33,978 bases of DNA from Rhodospirillaceae bacterium. Its GTDB lineage: Bacteria; Pseudomonadota; Alphaproteobacteria; TMED109. The notes below the pieces were generated by a model. The model searched no databases, was not told the origin of the DNA, and saw nothing but the letters and a program-made list of their open reading frames with translations. The stretch lies in NCBI GenBank assembly GCA_902614225.1, contig CACMKJ010000007.1, forward strand, positions 1-33,978. Reading direction: 5' to 3'. The position numbers and the translations under genes are program-made. Each line of letters opens with the position of its first letter. Positions within the stretch are counted from its first letter, which is position 1. This document shows positions 6,770 through 16,875 of the stretch, in pieces.

Positions 6770-9430
6770 TTACTCTATATTTTTTTTAACTCTAGTTACT
6801 GATACAACTCTCTCTGTTTTCTCAGTATTTAATAATGTTACCCCTTGAGTTACTCTACCTGCTATTCTTATACCGTTAACAGGTAATCTGATTAATTTTC
6901 CCTTATTTGTAACTAACATAACCTCTTCATCTTCAACAACAGGAAATGATGCAACTACTCCTCCATTTCTTTCAGAAGTTTCAATATTTAAAATACCCTG
7001 ACCTCCCCTTCTAGTTTTCCTGTATTCATATGAAGACGATCTTTTTCCAAACCCATTTTCAGTTACTGATAATAAAAATTCTTCTTTATCTTGTATTGTA
7101 TTCAATCTATTTTTTTCAATGTTTACTTTTCTTTTTTCTTTTCTTCTTATTGCACTACTATATTTTAAATATTCTTCTCTCTCATCAGTATTAATTTCAA
7201 TTGAATTAAGCACCGATGCAGAAATTATCCTATCATTATTTTGAAGTTTTATTCCTCTTACTCCCATTGAAGTTCGCCCACTAAAAACTCGCACATCATC
7301 AGTACTAAATCTTACACATTTACCCTTAGATGTAGATAAAATTATATCCTTTTCATTGCCTACTAAAAGAACTTGAATTAATTTATCATTGTTATCTAAT
7401 TTCATAGCTCTCTTACCGTTAGCTTTTATATTTATAAAATCAGATACTTTATTTCTTCTTACATTTCCAAATTTGGTAACAAAAATCAATGTTTTATCCG
7501 TTTCTTTGTTAGGCAATATTAACATAGCTGTTGTTAGCTCATTCTCTGTAAGTGGAATAACATTAATTAGTGGTCTTCCCTTAGATTGAGGAGAACCTTT
7601 TGGTAGTTTATAAACCTTAATTTGATGAACTGTGCCTTTATTTGTGAAAAATAAAACTATGTCATGACTATTGACAGTTAAAACTTTTTCAACAAAGTCA
7701 TCTTCTTTTGTGGTCATTCCTGACCTGCCTTTACCACCTCTCTTTTGAGATCTATAAAAATCTACAGGAACTATTTTTACATAACCAGAATTAGTTAGAG
7801 TAAGAACAACATCTTCTTTCTCAATTAAGTCATCAATATTTTTTTCCTCATAATTTTCAAATATTTTAGTTCTTCTATCTACAGCATAGTTGCTTTTAAT
7901 ATCACTTAACTCTTCTATTATTATTTTTCTAATAAGCTTATCTGAAGAAAGAATTTTTAATAGTTCTGCTATTTTTTTTGAAATTTCTAATAAATCAGTT
8001 TCTACCTTATTTCTTTCTAATCCAGTAAGTCTTTGTAATCTTAACTCTAAAATTGCTTTTGCTTGTTCAACTGAGAGATACATTGCTCCTTCAATTTTTT
8101 TTAATAACCTATCATCTTTATTTTTTTTTAATAAAGAAACTAAGTTTTTTGATTGCCATTTATTCTTAATAAGATTTTCTTTGGCTTCAGTAGAGTCTTT
8201 CGATGACCTTATGATTTCTATAATTTTATCTATATTTTCTATAGCTATAGCTAAACCTATTAAAATATGTTCTTTTTCTCTTGCTTTATTTAAGTCAAAT
8301 GAAGTACGCTTAATTATTACTTCAATTCTATAATCTACAAATGTTTCTAGTATCTCTCTTATCCCAAACTGGGTTGGCATTCCATTTTTTAAAGCTAATA
8401 TATTTGTACCAAAACTAGTTTGTAATGATGTAAATTTATGAAGTTGGTTTAATACTACTTCTGCTGTAGCATCACGCTTTAGTTCTACAACTATACGAAC
8501 ACCATCTTTGTCAGACTCGTCTCTTAGATCTGTAATTCCTTCTATTTTTTTAGCACGGACGCAATCAGCTATTTGCTCTACTAAACGTGATTTATTCACT
8601 TGATAAGGTATTTCATTAATAATTATAGAAGATTTTTCTTTCGAATTTGTTTCAATTTCTGTATTACCCCTAATAATTATTGATCCACGACCTGTACTAT
8701 AAGAACTTAGTATTCCACTATTTCCTATTATTATTCCCCCGGTAGGAAAATCAGGTCCTAAAATATATTCTTTTATTTCACTGTCCTCTGCTTTTGGATT
8801 TTTTAAAAGTAAAATAGTTGCATCAATTATTTCCCCAAGGTTGTGAGGAGGAATATTAGTTGCCATTCCTACAGCTATACCACCTGCTCCATTTACTAAT
8901 AAATTAGGATATTTTGCTGGTAATACAGAAGGTTCTTTTAAAGAATTATCATAATTTTCTATAAAGTTAACAGTCTCTTTATCTATATCATCAAGTAAGG
9001 TACTGGCTACTTTACCTAACCTAATCTCAGTATATCTCATAGCTGCAGGTGGATCTCCATCCATTGAACCGAAATTTCCTTGACCATCTAAAAGCTTTAA
9101 ACTCATAGAGAAGCTCTGTGCCATTCTGACCATTGATTCGTATATAGCACTGTCTCCATGAGGATGAAATTTACCCATAACCTCACCAACAATTCTAGCA
9201 GATTTCCTGTAAGGTTTATTCCAATCATAATTACCATCATACATCGAATAGAGTATTCTTCTATGTACAGGTTTTAAACCATCTCTAATATCTGGAAGAG
9301 CCCTACTTACTATAACGCTCATAGCATAGTCTAAATATGACTTCTTCATTTCATCTTCAATTTCAACTCTTTCTACTGAAGAATTTATTTTTTTATTTAT
9401 TTTTATTGAATCTTGATTGTTATCTGGCAA
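6770..9430 (-). CDS. gyrA: DNA gyrase subunit A
   Basis: An 886-residue type IIA topoisomerase subunit. Together with GyrB it introduces negative supercoils. The breakage-reunion domain holds the catalytic tyrosine at residue 133 (RYTEIRLGK). The quinolone-interaction region reads [17 protein letters not shown], with Ser at 94 and Glu at 98, a configuration not known for resistance. The GyrA box of the C-terminal wrapping domain is QKRGGKG at 562-568, a conservative form of QRRGGKG, which marks gyrase rather than ParC. Start is a TTG at 9430 with only a weak GGA upstream; the next in-frame ATG would remove conserved sequence. The gene follows ssb by 14 bases. gyrB is not in the window. Confidence 0.97.
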   Translation of the reverse strand: MPDNNQDSIKINKKINSSVERVEIEDEMKKSYLDYAMSVIVSRALPDIRDGLKPVHRRILYSMYDGNYDWNKPYRKSARIVGEVMGKFHPHGDSAIYESMVRMAQSFSMSLKLLDGQGNFGSMDGDPPAAMRYTEIRLGKVASTLLDDIDKETVNFIENYDNSLKEPSVLPAKYPNLLVNGAGGIAVGMATNIPPHNLGEIIDATILLLKNPKAEDSEIKEYILGPDFPTGGIIIGNSGILSSYSTGRGSIIIRGNTEIETNSKEKSSIIINEIPYQVNKSRLVEQIADCVRAKKIEGITDLRDESDKDGVRIVVELKRDATAEVVLNQLHKFTSLQTSFGTNILALKNGMPTQFGIREILETFVDYRIEVIIKRTSFDLNKAREKEHILIGLAIAIENIDKIIEIIRSSKDSTEAKENLIKNKWQSKNLVSLLKKNKDDRLLKKIEGAMYLSVEQAKAILELRLQRLTGLERNKVETDLLEISKKIAELLKILSSDKLIRKIIIEELSDIKSNYAVDRRTKIFENYEEKNIDDLIEKEDVVLTLTNSGYVKIVPVDFYRSQKRGGKGRSGMTTKEDDFVEKVLTVNSHDIVLFFTNKGTVHQIKVYKLPKGSPQSKGRPLINVIPLTENELTTAMLILPNKETDKTLIFVTKFGNVRRNKVSDFINIKANGKRAMKLDNNDKLIQVLLVGNEKDIILSTSKGKCVRFSTDDVRVFSGRTSMGVRGIKLQNNDRIISASVLNSIEINTDEREEYLKYSSAIRRKEKRKVNIEKNRLNTIQDKEEFLLSVTENGFGKRSSSYEYRKTRRGGQGILNIETSERNGGVVASFPVVEDEEVMLVTNKGKLIRLPVNGIRIAGRVTQGVTLLNTEKTERVVSVTRVKKNIE

Positions 9431-9444
9431 TTTTTTTCCAATTG

Positions 9445-9897
9445 TTAAAAAGGTATATCATCATCTAGGTCAGAACTTTTTCCATTAAACTCATCAATAG
9501 GGCTCTTATTTTCAATGTTTTTATTATTATCAATAGACCTAGATTCTATTTTATCTAAAATCACTAATTCTCCTCTATATTTTTGTAGAACAATTTCTGT
9601 TGAATATCTGTCGTTGCCAGATGAGTCCTGCCATTTTCTAGTTTGTAGCTGGCCCTCAATATATAACTTCATACCCTTTTTAACAAATCTATCTGCAATA
9701 TCAACTAAGGCATTATTAAAAATAGCTACTTTATGCCACTCTGTTAAGGATTTTTGCTCTCCACTTTCTTTGTCCTTCCAGCTTTCACTTGTAGCAATTG
9801 AGAAATTAATTACTTTATCACCACTTTGAAATGTCTTCACTTCAGGATCATTGCCAACATTTCCTACTAAAATTACTTTATTAATACTATATGCCAT
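9445..9897 (-). CDS. ssb: single-stranded DNA-binding protein
   Basis: A 150-residue SSB that coats single-stranded DNA during replication, repair and recombination. The OB fold occupies about residues 4-110, with [17 protein letters not shown] at the front, [10 protein letters not shown] in the middle and [15 protein letters not shown] as a later strand. A short disordered linker leads to the acidic tip DDDIPF, the docking peptide for partner proteins. Residue Trp near 55 and aromatic residues in the fold fit stacking onto DNA. It is divergent from uvrA, as in many proteobacteria, sharing an 82-base intergenic region. No Shine-Dalgarno is evident. Confidence 0.97.
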   Translation of the reverse strand: MAYSINKVILVGNVGNDPEVKTFQSGDKVINFSIATSESWKDKESGEQKSLTEWHKVAIFNNALVDIADRFVKKGMKLYIEGQLQTRKWQDSSGNDRYSTEIVLQKYRGELVILDKIESRSIDNNKNIENKSPIDEFNGKSSDLDDDIPF

Positions 9898-9979
9898 ATA
9901 AGATTTATATCAGATTGATATATTATTTACTATATTAAATTGTATATATATATATTGTTTTTAAAAAATAATCTTAGTT
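9898..9979. promoter_or_regulatory. divergent ssb/uvrA intergenic region
   Basis: These 82 bases must carry promoters for both ssb (leftward) and uvrA (rightward). They contain an alternating TA tract at about 9942-9955 and several TATAAT-like words, too many to choose among. I looked for the alphaproteobacterial SOS box (GTTC-N7-GTTC) and for CTGT-N8-ACAG and found neither, so LexA control of this pair is not supported here. Confidence 0.4.
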
Positions 9980-12802
9980 ATGAAAAATAAAATAATTATT
10001 AAAGATGCAAAAGGTAATAATCTTAAAAATTTGTCTATAGAAATTCCTAAAAATAAAATAGTTCTAATTACTGGTGTTTCTGGTAGCGGCAAATCTACTT
10101 TGGCTTTTGACACTATTTATGCAGAAGGCCAGAGGCGTTATGTAGAAAGTTTATCAGCATATGCTAGACAGTTTCTGCAAATGATGCAAAAACCTGAAGT
10201 TAGTCGAATTGATGGATTGTCTCCTGCAATTGCAATTGATCAAAAAACGGTATCTAAAAACCCAAGATCTACAGTAGGTACTATTACTGAAATTTATGAT
10301 TATGTAAGACTTTTGTACGCCAGGATTGGTATTCCCTATTCTCCTGTTACTGGAAAACCAATAACTAAGCAAACAGCCACACAAATTATTAATAAAGTTC
10401 GTCAACTTAAACTAGGAACAAAAATTTTAATACTAGCACCCATAGCTAAAGCAAAAAAAGGTGAATTTAAAAATGAATTAGCTAATTATCAAAAAAAAGG
10501 ATTTCAAAGAGTTTTTGTTAATAAAAAAATGTATGATATAGATGATATTCCGACGCTAGATAAAAATAAAAAACATGATATTGATATTGTTATTGATAGA
10601 CTTGTAATTTCTAAAACTTTAAATAATAGATTAGCAGATAGTATAGAATTATGTTTAAGCATATCGAAGGGCTTAGTATATGTTTATGATGTTGAAAGGA
10701 AAAATTTAGAAGTTTTTTCTTCAAATTTTTCTTGTCCTGTATCAGGTTTTACTTTAGAAGAAATTGCACCAAGAATATTTTCTTTTAATAGCCCTCAAGG
10801 AGCTTGCAAACATTGTGATGGTCTAGGAGAAAATAATTTTTTTGACCCTGAATTATTAATTCCTAATAAAAATATATCTATAGCTGAAGGAGCTATTAAA
10901 ATATGGGAAAAAGGAATAAATAGATACTATCAAAAAGTATTAAATCAACTTAGTGTACAGATAAAATTGCCATTAGATATTCCTTTTAAAAAAATTGATA
11001 AAAAAATAGTAAATATTCTTTTATATGGTTCAGAAAATTTATTTATAGAAGAGCTGCAATTCAAAAGATTTTATAAAAGTAAATTAGTACCCTTTAAAGG
11101 CTTACTATATTTGTTGCAAAAACAATATAATTATATTAAAGATTCCTGGCTAAAAGATGATTATGATAAATTTAGAATTTCAAAGATTTGTGAAAATTGT
11201 AATGGATACAGATTAAATTCCAAATCTTTATCTGTAAAAATATCTGATAAGAATGTTGGAGAAATTTGTAATTTTTCTATAGAAAAACTGTATAGTTGGT
11301 TTGATAACTACCAAGGTTCTATTAAAGGTAGTGATAAAATAATTGCCACACCTATACTTAAAGAAATATTGAGCAGAATTAAATTTTTAAAAGATGTAGG
11401 ATTAAATTATCTAACGTTAAATAGAAAGGCTTCTACCTTATCAGGAGGAGAAAGCCAGCGAATACGCCTTGCATCTCAAATAGGTTCTGGTCTTGCAGGT
11501 GTTATATATGTTTTAGATGAACCTTCAATAGGTCTGCATCAAAAAGATAATGATAGGTTACTTAAAACACTCTATAAACTAAGAGATCTTGGTAATTCTG
11601 TAATAGTAGTAGAACATGACGAAGAAGCAATTAAAGCTGCAGACTTTATTATAGATATAGGACCTTTAGCTGGAGTACATGGTGGAAAAATTGTAGCAAA
11701 AGGAAATTTAAAAGAAATTTTAAAAAGCAAAGATAGCTTAACTGCACAATATTTGTCAGGAAAAAAGAAAATTTTCATTCCAAAAAAAAGAAGAAAGGTT
11801 CAAAATACTAAATGGCTTGAATTTCATGATGTTTCCACTAATAATTTAAAAAATATTAATGTAAAATTTCCTTTAGGAACACTTTGTAGCATAACAGGAG
11901 TTTCTGGAAGTGGAAAATCAAGTTTGATAATTGATACAATATATCCCGCACTATTTAATAAAATAAATCATTCTAATAGACAGACTGGGAATTTTAAAAA
12001 AATCATTGGAGATCATTATTTTGATAAAATAGTAAATATAACTCAGTCGCCTATAGGAAGAACTCCAAGGTCAAATCCTGCTACTTACACAGGAACATTT
12101 ACTCCTATTAGAGATTGGTTTGCGCTTTTACCTGAAGCTAAAGTAAGAGGTTATAAAGCAGGTAGATTTTCATTTAATACTAGTGGTGGTCGTTGTGAAG
12201 CTTGTAACGGGGATGGAGTAAAAAAAGTAGAAATGCACTTTCTTTCTGATATCTTTGTAAAATGTGAAGAGTGTAATGGATCAAGATACAATCAAGAAAC
12301 CTTAGAAGTTAAATATAATGGTAAAAATATCTCAGATATATTAAATTTGTCAGTAGAAGATGCGCTAGGGTTTTTTAAAGCTATACCTAACATTAAAAAT
12401 AAATTAGAAATGTTATACAAGGTAGGATTAGGCTATATTAGTATAGGTCAGTCCGCTACTACATTATCGGGTGGGGAAGCACAAAGAATTAAAATAGCTA
12501 AAGAACTTTCAAAAAAGGCTACTGGAAAAACTTTATATATTTTAGATGAACCTACTACAGGATTACACTTTGAAGATGTAAAAAAGTTAATAGAAGTTCT
12601 TCAAGAACTTGTTAATAATGGTAATACGGTTTTAGTAATTGAGCACAACTTAGATGTAATAAAATGCTCAGACTGGATAACAGATTTAGGTAGAGAGGGA
12701 GGAAACAATGGTGGTGAAATTGTTGCTCAAGGCTCACCTGAACAAATAGTCAAAATAAAAGAAAGTTATACAGGCATTTATTTATCAAAATATTTAAAGT
12801 AA
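9980..12802 (+). CDS. uvrA: excinuclease ABC subunit A
   Basis: A 940-residue damage-recognition ATPase of nucleotide excision repair, which works with UvrB. It has two ABC ATPase halves: Walker A GVSGSGKS at 32-39 and again near 640, with signatures LSGGESQRIRLASQIGSG near 487 and LSGGEAQRIKIAKEL near 829, each followed by LDEP. Zinc modules are visible: CPVSGF...CKHCDGLG (about 252-280), CENCNG near 405, and CEACNGDG...CEECNGSR (about 738-765). In the first of these the second cysteine of the usual CPxCG is Ser, a variant I recall from other alphaproteobacteria. The stop overlaps the end of the convergent gene by 9 bases. Confidence 0.97.
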   Translation: MKNKIIIKDAKGNNLKNLSIEIPKNKIVLITGVSGSGKSTLAFDTIYAEGQRRYVESLSAYARQFLQMMQKPEVSRIDGLSPAIAIDQKTVSKNPRSTVGTITEIYDYVRLLYARIGIPYSPVTGKPITKQTATQIINKVRQLKLGTKILILAPIAKAKKGEFKNELANYQKKGFQRVFVNKKMYDIDDIPTLDKNKKHDIDIVIDRLVISKTLNNRLADSIELCLSISKGLVYVYDVERKNLEVFSSNFSCPVSGFTLEEIAPRIFSFNSPQGACKHCDGLGENNFFDPELLIPNKNISIAEGAIKIWEKGINRYYQKVLNQLSVQIKLPLDIPFKKIDKKIVNILLYGSENLFIEELQFKRFYKSKLVPFKGLLYLLQKQYNYIKDSWLKDDYDKFRISKICENCNGYRLNSKSLSVKISDKNVGEICNFSIEKLYSWFDNYQGSIKGSDKIIATPILKEILSRIKFLKDVGLNYLTLNRKASTLSGGESQRIRLASQIGSGLAGVIYVLDEPSIGLHQKDNDRLLKTLYKLRDLGNSVIVVEHDEEAIKAADFIIDIGPLAGVHGGKIVAKGNLKEILKSKDSLTAQYLSGKKKIFIPKKRRKVQNTKWLEFHDVSTNNLKNINVKFPLGTLCSITGVSGSGKSSLIIDTIYPALFNKINHSNRQTGNFKKIIGDHYFDKIVNITQSPIGRTPRSNPATYTGTFTPIRDWFALLPEAKVRGYKAGRFSFNTSGGRCEACNGDGVKKVEMHFLSDIFVKCEECNGSRYNQETLEVKYNGKNISDILNLSVEDALGFFKAIPNIKNKLEMLYKVGLGYISIGQSATTLSGGEAQRIKIAKELSKKATGKTLYILDEPTTGLHFEDVKKLIEVLQELVNNGNTVLVIEHNLDVIKCSDWITDLGREGGNNGGEIVAQGSPEQIVKIKESYTGIYLSKYLK

Positions 12803-13177
12803 TTTTATTATTGATACTAAGTTTCTATTTTCTGATAACAAAATATTATGAGTGTTAAAAGCGGAATTAGTACTCATAATTTCAAAATTATGTTTATGCT
12901 CTATTAAGTATTTTTTTAGTTTTTCAGGTATTTTTTTTAAGTTTTCTCCTGTACCAAATAATATTATATCAAATTTTGATGTCTGTAGAATTTTATGCAA
13001 ATGTTTAACTACAGTTTCATCAAAAACATCTAAATTATTATTTATAATTTTAATTTGCTCATTATAAAAAAATAGTAAATTATAATATTTTTTTTTATCT
13101 ATAATCACGTAGTTGCTACCATAAGCAGATATAAATGCTTTATTTTCTAAACTTTCTATATCTACTTGTATATTTAT
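12794..13177 (-). CDS. Mth938/NDUFAF3-like domain protein, probable AUA start
   Basis: A small protein of the Mth938-like (DUF498, NDUFAF3-related) family. The conserved block IILFGTGENLKKIPE and the closing block FEIMSTNSAFNTHNILLSENR match it well. The mitochondrial relative NDUFAF3 helps assemble complex I; the bacterial role is uncertain, though the gene commonly follows secF. The first conventional start is GTG at 13108, but family-like sequence (AFISAYGSNYVIID) continues upstream in frame to a TGA at 13183-13181 without any ATG, GTG or TTG. An AUA codon at 13177-13175 lies 8 bases after AAGGAG and overlaps the secF stop, so I extend the gene to it (127 residues). The shorter form (104 residues) remains possible. 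Confidence 0.72.
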   Translation of the reverse strand: MNIQVDIESLENKAFISAYGSNYVIIDKKKYYNLLFFYNEQIKIINNNLDVFDETVVKHLHKILQTSKFDIILFGTGENLKKIPEKLKKYLIEHKHNFEIMSTNSAFNTHNILLSENRNLVSIIKLL

Positions 13178-14097
13178 TCTTCAGACTCCTTATTGGTTAT
13201 TCTTATTTTCATATTTAGTAAGATAGGAGTAGCGATTAAAATTGATGAATAAGTTCCAATGACTATTCCCCATATCATTGCTAAACTGAAATCTTTTATA
13301 ATGTTACCTCCAAATATAAACAGAGCTAATAAAGCTAAAATAGTCGTAGCCGTTGTATTTATAGTTCTAGATAAAGTTTCATTAATAGATTTATTTAGTA
13401 AAGAAACTGTATCTAGTTTTTTAAATTTTTTTAAATTTTCTCTTACTCTATCATAAACTATAACTGTGTCATTCATAGAATAACCTATAATTAATAATAT
13501 TGCTGCTACAGTAGATAAATTAAACTCTAAACTAGTTATAGAAAACATTCCTATGGTAAGAATAGTATCATGTACTAAAGCCAATACAGCACCTATAGCA
13601 AAAGGCAATTCAAATCTAAACCAAATATAGATTAACATTGAAAAGATAGCTATTAGTATAGCTATAATTCCGGTCATTATTAGCTCTTTACTAACTGTGG
13701 GACCAACGTACTCAATTCTTCTATAATCTACTTTTCCTTCAAAATTATTTTTAATTTTTTCTTTAAATTTAGCAATTAATGTTTCTTGATTTCCTTTCAT
13801 ATCAGAATTTAATTCAATTTTAATTAAAAAATTATCATTAGAATTATCTAGTTTTTGTAATGTAAAGTCTCCATAATTTAGTTCTGCTATATTATTTCTT
13901 AAAATTTCTAATTCTATATTATTTTCATGTTTTATTTCTACTAGCAGTCCACCTTTAAAATCAATTCCGAAATTCAGTTCTTTAATCCAAAGCGAAAATA
14001 TGGAAATAATCGCAAAAAATAGTGATAATATGTAAAATTTTTTTCTATTTTCTACAAAACTAATTTTAGGTGTTTTTTTAATAAATCTTAATAACAC
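13174..14097 (-). CDS. secF: protein translocase subunit SecF
   Basis: SecF, 307 residues, an inner-membrane partner of SecD that uses the proton gradient to complete protein export through SecYEG. It has an N-terminal membrane segment (about 29-43), then the family signature LNFGIDFKGGLLVEI, a periplasmic domain of about 90 residues, and a block of five further membrane segments. Conserved sequences include GPTVSKELI, GYSMNDTVIVYDRVREN and LSRTINTTATT. It starts 2 bases after the secD stop, so they are co-translated. Length and motifs are ordinary. Confidence 0.97.
   Translation of the reverse strand: MLLRFIKKTPKISFVENRKKFYILSLFFAIISIFSLWIKELNFGIDFKGGLLVEIKHENNIELEILRNNIAELNYGDFTLQKLDNSNDNFLIKIELNSDMKGNQETLIAKFKEKIKNNFEGKVDYRRIEYVGPTVSKELIMTGIIAILIAIFSMLIYIWFRFELPFAIGAVLALVHDTILTIGMFSITSLEFNLSTVAAILLIIGYSMNDTVIVYDRVRENLKKFKKLDTVSLLNKSINETLSRTINTTATTILALLALFIFGGNIIKDFSLAMIWGIVIGTYSSILIATPILLNMKIRITNKESEE
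13186..13191 (-). promoter_or_regulatory. Shine-Dalgarno AAGGAG before the Mth938-like gene
   Basis: On the minus strand AAGGAG ends at 13186, and eight bases separate it from the AUA at 13177. It lies inside the last codons of secF. No ATG, GTG or TTG in the Mth938 frame lies within normal reach, which is why this site argues for the unusual start. Confidence 0.5.
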
Positions 14098-14099
14098 TA

Positions 14100-15641
14100 T
14101 TAAATCTCTATTTCTCTATTAGGGTTAAGTATGTAAAAATAATTTATTAAAAGTCTACTAATAATCATCGTACATAAAATCGTACTAACTACACCTAACC
14201 CCAATGTAATTGAAAAACCTCTGATAGGTCCAGACCCTAGGAAAAATAATATCAGAGCAGCTATCAATGTAGTAACATTTGCGTCTAATATAGCTCTTAA
14301 TGCTTGATCAAATCCTGTATTAATTGAGCTAATTTTACTTCTACCTAATATCTTTTCTTCTCGTATTCTTTCAAAAACTAAGACATTTGCATCAACAGCC
14401 ATTCCTACAGTCAATGCAATACCAGCTATTCCTGGTAAAGTGAGCGTAGCTTGAAATAATACTAACCAGCCAATTATAAATAGAAAATTTATAATTAAGA
14501 CAAAATTAGCAATTAATCCAATCTTTCCATAAATGAAAATCATGTAAACTAAAACTAAAGACAGTGCAATAATTACTGAAATTACTCCCGCATTTATAGA
14601 ATCTTGCCCTAGACTAGGCCCTACTGTTCTCTCTTCTATAATACTAATTGGTGCTGGTAAAGAACCTGCTCTCAATAAAATAGCTAAATCATTAGCACTA
14701 TCAAATGAAAAATTACCTGAGATTTGAGCGCTTCCTGATGGTATTGCTTCTCTAATTACTGGAGCTGAAATTACCTTTTTATCCAACACTATAGCAAACC
14801 TCTTGCCAACATTTTTAGCTGTTAAATCTGCAAATTTCCTTGAACCTATACTATCAAATCTTATAGAAACTATAGGTCTATTAAATTGATCTACAGAAGC
14901 ATTTGCATCTACTAAATTATCTCCGCTGACTCCAATTCTTTTTTTAACAATATAATTAACACTAAAGTCATCTCCTTCTAAAATTTCTGAACCTACAAAA
15001 TATTTCTTTTCTCCTAGTAAACTCATTGCCTTTTCATCTACCATTCTAAAATTCATTTTTGCAGTCTGTCCTAATAAGCTTTTAATTCTATCTGGGTTTT
15101 CTAATCCAGGTAATTGTACCAACACTCTTTGTTTGCCTTGTACTTGAATAATAGGCTCATTAGTTCCTACTTCATCAACCCTATTTCTGATGATTTCTAG
15201 TGATTGCAATATTACAGAACTTTGAAATTCTCTAATAAACTGTTCAGTAAAATTAATTTTTGCAGCCCCTTTATCATACTCAGCTTCTAATTGATTATTT
15301 TCCTTAATTAAATTTTCTAATTTTTTTATTTCATCATCATTAACTTTTACAAAAATAATATTATTCACTAACTTTAAATCTTGAGGCTGTATATCAGCTT
15401 TCAGGAGCTCAACTCTAATATCTTCTGTTTGAATAGCTAATTTTTCTTGGATTGCTTTTTCTGTTTCTACCTGAAGCAGTAATTGTGATCCACCTTGCAG
15501 ATCTAGACCCAACTTTAACTTATTTTTACTCCACCAATTTGGCAAATGGTCGCCCAAATCAAATAAAGATGGGAAAGCAAAAAATACACTAAATATTATG
15601 ATTGCAATAGAACTTATAAATTTAAAGGAATACTTCTTCAT
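14100..15641 (-). CDS. secD: protein translocase subunit SecD
   Basis: SecD, 513 residues, forms the SecDF export motor with SecF. The N-terminal membrane segment (about 7-26) is followed by KLGLDLQGGSQLLLQV, the P1 periplasmic region with EIIRNRVDEVGTNEP and VQLPGLENPDRIKSLLGQTA, and then the membrane block with TVGPSLGQDSI and GMAVDANVLVFERIREE, whose charged residues line the proton path. The C-terminal ALRAILDANVTTLIAALILFF is typical. The gene is 18 bases downstream of yajC, in the standard yajC-secD-secF order. Confidence 0.97.
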   Translation of the reverse strand: MKKYSFKFISSIAIIIFSVFFAFPSLFDLGDHLPNWWSKNKLKLGLDLQGGSQLLLQVETEKAIQEKLAIQTEDIRVELLKADIQPQDLKLVNNIIFVKVNDDEIKKLENLIKENNQLEAEYDKGAAKINFTEQFIREFQSSVILQSLEIIRNRVDEVGTNEPIIQVQGKQRVLVQLPGLENPDRIKSLLGQTAKMNFRMVDEKAMSLLGEKKYFVGSEILEGDDFSVNYIVKKRIGVSGDNLVDANASVDQFNRPIVSIRFDSIGSRKFADLTAKNVGKRFAIVLDKKVISAPVIREAIPSGSAQISGNFSFDSANDLAILLRAGSLPAPISIIEERTVGPSLGQDSINAGVISVIIALSLVLVYMIFIYGKIGLIANFVLIINFLFIIGWLVLFQATLTLPGIAGIALTVGMAVDANVLVFERIREEKILGRSKISSINTGFDQALRAILDANVTTLIAALILFFLGSGPIRGFSITLGLGVVSTILCTMIISRLLINYFYILNPNREIEI

Positions 15642-15659
15642 TTAATCTTTACCAAAAGC

Positions 15660-15986
15660 TTAATTTTTTTGATTACTATTTTCTAGCAATTCCACTATGG
15701 TATCTCTTTTGATTTTTACATCAACATTATCTGAAATATTTACTGTTATAAAAATATCATCGTTTAATTTAACTACCTTACCAACTATTCCTCCAGATGT
15801 AACTACTAATGAACCGACTTTTAATGAATTAACCATTTCCTTATGCTGCTTTACTCTTTTTTGTTGTGGTCTAATTAAAAGAAAGTAAAAAACTACAAAA
15901 ATTAAAATTAATGGTAGTAATTGAATTAAAAGCCCTTGTCCCCCACTTGCTCCTGCAGCCTGGGCGTATGCAAAATTTATAATCAT
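15660..15986 (-). CDS. yajC: preprotein translocase accessory subunit YajC
   Basis: A 108-residue single-span membrane protein. The membrane segment lies at about 21-42 (LIQLLPLILIFVVFYFLLIRP) and is followed by the hallmark RPQQKR and KEMVNSLKVGSLVVTSGGIVGKV, which begins a small cytoplasmic SH3-like domain. YajC associates with SecDF at the Sec translocon. A good Shine-Dalgarno, AGGAGT, precedes the ATG by about 6 bases. This is the first gene of its operon; the 131 bases upstream separate it from the divergent DUF815 gene and must hold the promoter. Confidence 0.96.
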   Translation of the reverse strand: MIINFAYAQAAGASGGQGLLIQLLPLILIFVVFYFLLIRPQQKRVKQHKEMVNSLKVGSLVVTSGGIVGKVVKLNDDIFITVNISDNVDVKIKRDTIVELLENSNQKN

Positions 15987-16117
15987 AAATAACTCCTATC
16001 TTCAAATAATATACATTTCAGCTTCTGTATTGCAAGAAATGAATATTTTAGATACTTTTTAGCAATTAACAATAATTTTAATAATAATTAATAAATATTT
16101 AAATCTATACGCTAATC

Positions 16118-16873
16118 ATGAGCATGAATTCCTTTAAAAAAAAAATATTAGCTTGGGATGAGTTTGATAAAAATTTTTACGTTTTAGAGAATAGTATTAA
16201 TACTAAAATTGAAGATCTTCTATTTATAGAAAAGCAAAAACAAATTCTTCTAGAAAATACAATTCTATTTGCTGAAGGAAAGCCATCAAATAATGGTTTG
16301 CTATGGGGAGCTAGAGGTACTGGAAAATCGTCGCTTATTTACAGCGCTTTTAATTATGTAAAAGAAAAATATAATATTGCATTATTAGAAATCAAAAGAA
16401 ATCAATTGAAATATATTCATTCTATATTACGTCAAATTAATAATATTGATCAAAAAATTATTATCTTTTTTGATGACTTTTCTTTTTCTGCTAATAGTGA
16501 TGACTTTATAATTTTCAAAAATATTTTAGATGGAGCAGCTAGTAAAAATTTGAATTTTTTATTTTATACAACATCTAACTTTAGAAGTATAATTCAATAT
16601 AATAATAAATCAAATATGGATATGATTGAACAACAAGAAGCATTAGATAATGAAACAGCTCTATCAGATAGATTTGGTATCTGGTTAGGTTTTGAAAAAT
16701 TTACAAATAATCAATATTTAGATATCGTAAATTATTATTGTTTAAAATTTAATATTAGTAATGACAAAAACTTTATTAATAATAAGGCATTACAATGGTC
16801 ATTAAATAGAGGTGCTAAATCAGGTAGAGAGGCCTATCATTTTGTAAAAAGCTTGCATAATAAAAAAATTTAA
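16118..16873 (+). CDS. DUF815-family AAA+ ATPase
   Basis: A 251-residue ATPase of the DUF815 family. The block LLWGARGTGKSSLIYS (about 62-77) holds Walker A, IIIFFDDFSF (about 112-121) holds Walker B, and TTSNFRSI is the sensor-1 region. The ETALSDRFGIWLGFEKF segment is highly characteristic of DUF815. The role is not established; related proteins are often encoded beside yajC or nlpD in alphaproteobacteria. Here it is on the strand opposite both neighbours: divergent from yajC, and ending only 2 bases from the end of nlpD. ATG at 16118 is used; the ATG at 16124 would also serve. Confidence 0.88.
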   Translation: MSMNSFKKKILAWDEFDKNFYVLENSINTKIEDLLFIEKQKQILLENTILFAEGKPSNNGLLWGARGTGKSSLIYSAFNYVKEKYNIALLEIKRNQLKYIHSILRQINNIDQKIIIFFDDFSFSANSDDFIIFKNILDGAASKNLNFLFYTTSNFRSIIQYNNKSNMDMIEQQEALDNETALSDRFGIWLGFEKFTNNQYLDIVNYYCLKFNISNDKNFINNKALQWSLNRGAKSGREAYHFVKSLHNKKI

Positions 16874-16875
16874 AA

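Noticed and set aside
7890-8333. 147-codon open frame on the plus strand opposite gyrA
   Set aside because: It lies wholly inside gyrA, whose frame carries conserved motifs; the opposite frame is hydrophobic noise from the antisense of lysine-rich coding.
9515-9829. 104-codon open frame opposite ssb
   Set aside because: Completely inside ssb with no ribosome-binding site and no recognisable protein.
9898-9979. LexA/SOS control of the ssb-uvrA pair
   Set aside because: Neither GTTC-N7-GTTC nor CTGT-N8-ACAG is present in the intergenic region.
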